A stretch of 64,000 nt of DNA from positions 16,541,629 to 16,605,628 of the forward strand of contig CM053327.1 of the NCBI GenBank assembly GCA_028583605.1, read 5' to 3'. Origin of the DNA: Dastarcus helophoroides (taxonomy: Eukaryota > Arthropoda > Insecta > Coleoptera > Bothrideridae). The position numbers and the translations under genes were made by a program. Within the stretch, counting starts at the first letter, position 1, and the number at the start of each line of letters is the position of its first letter. Below are positions 59,230-64,000 of the stretch, in pieces. The notes beneath the pieces were generated by a model that worked only from the letters and a program-made list of their open reading frames with translations, was not told where the DNA came from and did not search any database.

Positions 59230-61926
59230 TAGGTTTATAAAAAAAATATCAAAGTTATGAGTTTAAACTCGAAATGTCTAATAGTTTTAGCGAAGTTTTT
59301 CGAAGAAATTTCGGAAAAAAATCGAATATTTGATTTTGAAATTGAAATTTCTAGATTAAAGGCGAAAATTGGAAAATAGACTCATTATGAGATTAAAAAA
59401 TCGAAAGCTTTTGTTTCATTAAAAGCTTTTTGAAACTTTAAGTTTAATCACCAAATATATCAGATTTTTTCTAGAATTTTTTGCTTTAAACTTACACTTT
59501 TTCTAGAAATTTGGAGTTTCAAATAAAATGTTGGCGTTGGCTGTGGGAACTTCGAGAAAAACTTGAAATATTCGAGACTAAAAATGAAGTTTCAGGATTA
59601 ATGTCGAAAATTTGGCAAACAGTCAACATTTTAAGAACTATTATTATAAAAACTACGATTTCTTAAAAAATATTCAGTTTTTTCTTAAAATTCTGAGTTT
59701 AAAGCTACAATCTTTAATGTTTTTTTCTCTAAAATTTAGACACAAACCTGGAAATGTAGAATTTTTTGCTAGAACTTTTGATTTGGGTTTTTAAATCTTC
59801 GTAAAGTTTTGAAGTCAAATAGTATCACATTTTTTCTCTCAAAATTTTGTCTTCTTGTTTGACTTGTTTTTCCAAAATTTTATGTTTAAATCTCAAACGT
59901 TAATGGGACAATTTTTACTACTATTTTCTAGTTTTTTCTGTAAGTTTTCAGTTCAAATTTAAAAATTGAAATATATTTTTTCTAAGATTTTAGTTTTAAA
60001 ATTATTATTATTTATCTTAAAAATTTCAATTTTTTCTTATAATTTTTATTTATGTACATATTTTTTGAAAACTACTTGTCCAAACTTGAAATGTGAAGTG
60101 TCTGCTGATTTCGGACCTAAACCAATAACAAAACATAGTGTTTTTGGTCGAAACTGGTCGAAACCGAAATTATGATGGATCTGAAATAAATATACTGGAA
60201 AAGGTAAATTTTTACTCAAAATTTATTTAGAGGAAACGAAATAGTTCTATTTTATCTAAAACTTTAAAATGTAAAAAAAGCCTTGCTGGCAAAATGTTGG
60301 AATTTTTTGGACAAAAGTCAAATTTCGATGATTTAAAGTGTCAATATTTAATGGATAAAAATTGCGACAAATATAGACATTTTTAAAGGTCAAAATCGTT
60401 GGCAAAACTAAAAGTGTACATCATAGTTGTATAGTTTACGATTAAATTTTCATAGAAAATCAGAAAGTTCGTCTTTAAGCTAGACCATTGTATTCAACAT
60501 TTTCAAACATTGATTTTTTTTTGAAAAATTTCTATCTCTTTGAAAATTTAGATCGTTTTTCATTTTTTTCTAATTTTGCCCTTTTAATAACTTAGATTAT
60601 TTAAAAATATTTTTATTAAATTTCGACATTATAAAAAATCCCGTATTTTTGTCAAAATATAACATCTTTAATACTTGCAATCCTTCTGAATTGTTAGATT
60701 TTTTTAACTAAATTTTTTCCTTTAAAATTATTATTTTAAGAAAAAATGAAGAAAGTTCAAAACATTTGAATAAAACGAGCAAAAAAAAAGATTTTTAAGA
60801 AAAACACAGTTTTAAGACTTTTAAGAGAAAAGATTGAAGTTTCGAGCAAAAGATGAATTTCCAGAAACTTTAGGAATTCAATGAAGATATGCAGATTTTA
60901 AAAGATCAAAATTTTTAGAAAAAAACCTAAAATAATGGTATTTCAAAAAAAAAAGGTGAAATGTCGAGAAAAATCAACTCGAAATTTTAACGGTCGAATA
61001 TTTTGAAAATTCGAAATTTTCCGAAGAAAATCAATTTCAAGAAAAAGTCGAATCTTGGATTAAAATGATTTGAGAAATAAAAACGAAAATCCCAAAAAAG
61101 ACCTGTTTCGAACAAAAACTTCGAGAAAGCAATAAACATCTGCCAGAAAAAATTAGATTTTGAAAAAAATAGTCAAATTTGAAAGAACAGCTGTCTATGA
61201 AAAAGACGAATTTCGGAAAAAAATTGAAATTTCTAGGACCATAAAGAATATGATGTTGACATAAAAGTCGAAATTTCTAAAAGACGATTTCGAAAAAGAT
61301 TTCGACATTTTTTTAAATTCCAAAAACAAATTTCCAAAAACAAAGAAAAAAATTCGAAAAAAAGATCGAAATTTTGAAAAGAAAGACCAATTTTGAAGAA
61401 AAAGTCTTCATTTCCATAAATATTAAATACCGAATTTTGAGATAAACATAAAAATTTTGCTTGTAGCAGGTAGAAAATTTCAAAAATCTTAAGAAAAATA
61501 ACGAAATTGCGCAGAAAACTTTGGAATTAATAAAGGAAATCTTAGGAGAAAGTCAAATTTAAAAAAAAATAATTTTACAAATTAAAAGCGAAATTAAAAA
61601 ATGACGAATTTTGAAAAAAAATCAAAATTTCCGAAAAAGCCGAATTTTCAGAAAATATTGAAATCTCGCATAAAAAGTCAAATTTTGAAAAAAGAATTTT
61701 GAAAAATCCAAATGTTGAAAAAAATAAATTATTAAAAAAATGTAGAAAAAGGTAAAAATTACGAGACAAAGATCGAAATTTTAAGGAAAAAGTCGAAATC
61801 TAGTAGAAATTCAAAATATCTCAGAGACGTCACATTTGTTAAATTTTAGAAAACAACTGGACAGATTTTAAGAAAAAGTCGAACTGAAGTTCGACTGAAT
61901 ATTTATTTTTTCTTGACTGCTTAAGT
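59230..61926. repeat. Degenerate A/T-rich array with a polarity change
   Basis: A 2.7-kb block of the same family as 37.0-39.5 kb. The first part (to about 60700) is pyrimidine-leaning on the plus strand (ttttctagaattt, ttaaaattct), the second (60700-61926) strongly purine-rich (gaaaaagtcgaaat, aaaaagatcgaaattttg). Confidence 0.7.
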
Positions 61927-61927
61927 C

Positions 61928-62006
<79 letters not shown>
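61927..62006 (+). repeat. (GA)n microsatellite
   Basis: About 80 bases of almost pure GA dinucleotides, with one GATA interruption near the start. It sits between a purine-rich block and a pyrimidine-rich block of the same repeat family. Confidence 0.97.
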
Positions 62007-62011
<5 letters not shown>

Positions 62012-62560
62012 ACATTTTTTAATATTACATTTTCCAAAATTTCGAATTTATTTAAAAATTTGGACTTCAATATTTTCGACTTTTTTCAAAATTTCAACTT
62101 TTTTCAATACTTTCGATTCTGATGAAAATTTTTACTTTTTAAAAATTAGCAAATTTTAAGTTTTCTTAAAACGTTCGGCTTATCTCCAAATTTTCAACAT
62201 TTTTTGTAAATTACGTTTTCTCTCAAATTTCAGCACCTTTCAAAATTTCCATTTTTTAAGATTTCGTCTCTTTTTATTTTTTAGAAATTTTTTTTTGCAA
62301 ATTTTGATTTACGAATTTTACGTTTTTTGAAATTTTGGGATTTTGTATTCCTTTTATTCAAATTTAAAACAATAATTTTAATTTTTCTTAAATTTTGACC
62401 TCAAGACGAAATGTCGATGATAGTAAAAATGTTTAGACAAAAGTCCAAGTTCCAAGGAATATATTCATATTTTTGACTTTTAATAAAACTTTGGGTTTAT
62501 TTTTTAATATTTCAATTTTGTAGTCCAAATTTCTAAAACTGCTGACAAAATTTTTTGTTA
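62007..62560. repeat. Pyrimidine-rich degenerate array
   Basis: Continuation of the low-complexity family in opposite orientation: ttttcaaaatttc, aaaatttcgaattt, tttttcaatactttcg. No coding content. Confidence 0.65.
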
Positions 62561-63425
62561 AATAAATTGATCGGTTTAAGTAAAATATAATGTCATTTTA
62601 TAATAATTTTTTCCTAATCTTAATTAATTTCTAGTAAAATTTTATGGTGCAATTTGTAATGTTTATACTGCAATTGTTGCCATTTTCTAATGTAATCTGT
62701 GGCTCAATTTTGAGTTTTTTTTAGTGCAATAATATTCGGTCTTTATTAATAATAAATGCGAAATTTTAAAATAAAGGGCAAATGTTGTAAAAAAAGCAGA
62801 AAAAATGGTACCCTCTAGTTGAATATAAATTTTCGATCGATTGTTTTAACCGAGGAGAGTAAACGTTCTCCCAGCGCTTAGTAAGACTTCAGTCTTTAAG
62901 TATCCATCGAAAAATATTTTAAATATAGCGAAAACATGCATCATCATTGGATTTTAGGTGAAATATTTAGTAAACAGTGAAAATAGGTTAAATATGCAAT
63001 TGCATATGCAAATGTGCAAATGCACATAATCCGGTCTCTACACATTATCTATAACTTTTGCTTAAAAATTGTTTTTTTTTTCAACATTTTTTCTCATCAA
63101 ACGTCTCAATTTTTATAAATACGTATATAGACATATATTTTTATAATTTGCGACATCCCAGATAGACACTATAGCGGTCGAATTTGGGTCGCTGAGTGTA
63201 GTTTGCTCCCCTCTTGTCTAGTACATGCATAATAATTAATTTAAAAAGAGCTATCTGTAAGTAGTTATATTCTTTAATAGCTAAAACCATTTTTTCACTT
63301 CATTTTATAGATGTATTTTCATTTATATAAGTTTGGTAAAGTTATAAATAAAGCTTTTACAGAGACGCATTACATTGAAATAATGCTAATGTGGAACACG
63401 AGGGAAATCTACGAGTAAAACTTAC
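62561..63425. other. Presumed intron or intergenic sequence
   Basis: Downstream (on the minus strand) of the first exon at 63.66-63.43 kb. No second exon of that gene is recognisable here. A small palindromic run atgcaattgcatatgcaaat occurs near 62993. Confidence 0.4.
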
Positions 63426-63661
63426 GCTTTGGATGTCCCTGCAGGATTGTGCATTAAACGTGTTTCTCTGTTTATTCTACTACTTTGCATCCGATTTCGC
63501 CTGTCGTATTGATAAACTAATTTAACGGATGCCCAGACTTTTTTCGTTTTACTTATAAGAATATCTACTTGGTTATGTTTGAGTATAGATGCGAGTTCCA
63601 TTAGTTTAGGTGCAGACGTTTGCAACAGCGACATAATGGTGGATGCGCCGGATTTGGGCAT
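63426..63661 (-). CDS. First coding exon of an unidentified small gene
   Basis: Begins MPKSGASTIMSLLQTSAPKL at an ATG (63661-63659) and stays open for 78 codons to a strong donor GC|GTAAGTTT at 63426. The peptide is amphipathic and basic (LASILKHNQVDILISKTKKV, WASVKLVYQYDRRNRMQSSR, INRETRLMHNPAG), with balanced composition unlike the surrounding repeats, so I regard it as real coding sequence. I do not recognise the family. Later exons would lie at lower coordinates but are not visible; the gene may also use a long intron through the repeat block. Confidence 0.5.
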
Positions 63662-64000
63662 CTTGTAAAATATTTTCAATGACAAGAACTAACTAACTCA
63701 TTAATTGGTAGGATAAGTGTGTTGTTTAAATTCTTGGGAGGTGTTTTAATACAAAGCGAAACATAAACTTAGAGAGAATAATTGGCCGATGTCTCTAAAT
63801 TCTCAATTTAAAGTTGCTCATTTGATTTTACTTATTTGTAACCTATGTTCTTGTTCAAATCATTTAGTCGATAATCAGTTAGTTTAACGCAACAACAGTA
63901 CGATATTTTAGTAATCCTGTAACTAATGAAATCAATAAATTGATTTGTTCCAGTTGTTTTTGGGAATTGAGTGCAGTAAGGTGAAACGAATTGATTGGTC
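63662..64000. other. Upstream region of the small gene
   Basis: Presumptive promoter and 5' leader of the minus-strand exon above. No TATA box or other clear motif is seen. Confidence 0.35.

Noticed and set aside
59966..61769. Open frames rich in F/S/L/K in the 59-62 kb block
   Set aside because: Same low-complexity repeat; no start context, splice sites or motifs.

Overview
The window is a 64 kb piece of an AT-rich, intron-bearing, repeat-loaded animal genome, most likely an insect. Reasons: a type-B carboxylesterase split by short introns, AMMECR1 and TMEM126-like genes, and remnants of FLYWCH-MULE, PIF/Harbinger, Tc1, hAT and RNase H-bearing non-LTR elements of the kinds common in insects. 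I cannot name the species.

Layout. 0.8-1.4 kb (-): FLYWCH/MULE relic. 2.8-3.2 kb (-): broken PIF/Harbinger transposase. 4.2-7.6 kb (+): complete ten-exon carboxylesterase, 565 aa, with an intact catalytic triad and a C-terminal KDEL. 8.3-12.4 kb (-): full-length two-ORF non-LTR retrotransposon with a 6-bp target duplication; its empty site survives in a local paralogous copy at 14.83 kb. 13.1-13.9 kb (-): complete four-exon TMEM126-like gene. 16.3-16.7 kb (-): 3' relic of a second non-LTR element.

21.1-31.7 kb (-): AMMECR1. The functional-looking exons 1 and 2 are at 31.7-31.0 kb and the last coding exon at 21.58-21.41 kb. The ~9.4 kb intron between them holds a diverged duplicate of exons 1 and 2 with an open frame (28.1-27.4 kb), a second partial exon-2 copy, a Tc1-like element and a ~313-bp insertion; both insertions have matching empty sites in the other duplicate. 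The AMMECR1 stop codon is UAG followed by C, and a further 97 codons stay open in the same frame, a candidate stop-codon readthrough extension. Upstream lies a large imperfect inverted repeat (31.8-33.4 kb).

33.9-39.5 kb: degenerate A/T-rich homopurine repeat. 40.6-41.9 kb (+): second MULE relic. 45.4-46.4 kb (+): CGGBP1/hAT-like relic. 46.7-48.2 kb: element with ~480-bp terminal inverted repeats. 50.4-51.0 kb (+): RNase H-domain non-LTR relic. 52.69-55.29 kb: compact, apparently intact DNA transposon with ~185-bp near-identical terminal inverted repeats, a TAA target duplication and a 620-codon protein I cannot place in a named superfamily. 55.3-64 kb: mostly repeat, two GC-richer islands, a 24-bp hairpin, a (GA)n tract at a purine/pyrimidine strand switch, and a 5' exon of an unidentified gene (63.66-63.43 kb, -).

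The host genes (esterase, TMEM126-like, AMMECR1) are not an operon and show no obvious joint function. The strongest material is the AMMECR1 locus (readthrough plus exon duplication), the unclassified TIR transposon, the KDEL esterase, and the paired occupied/empty insertion sites that date local events relative to each other.
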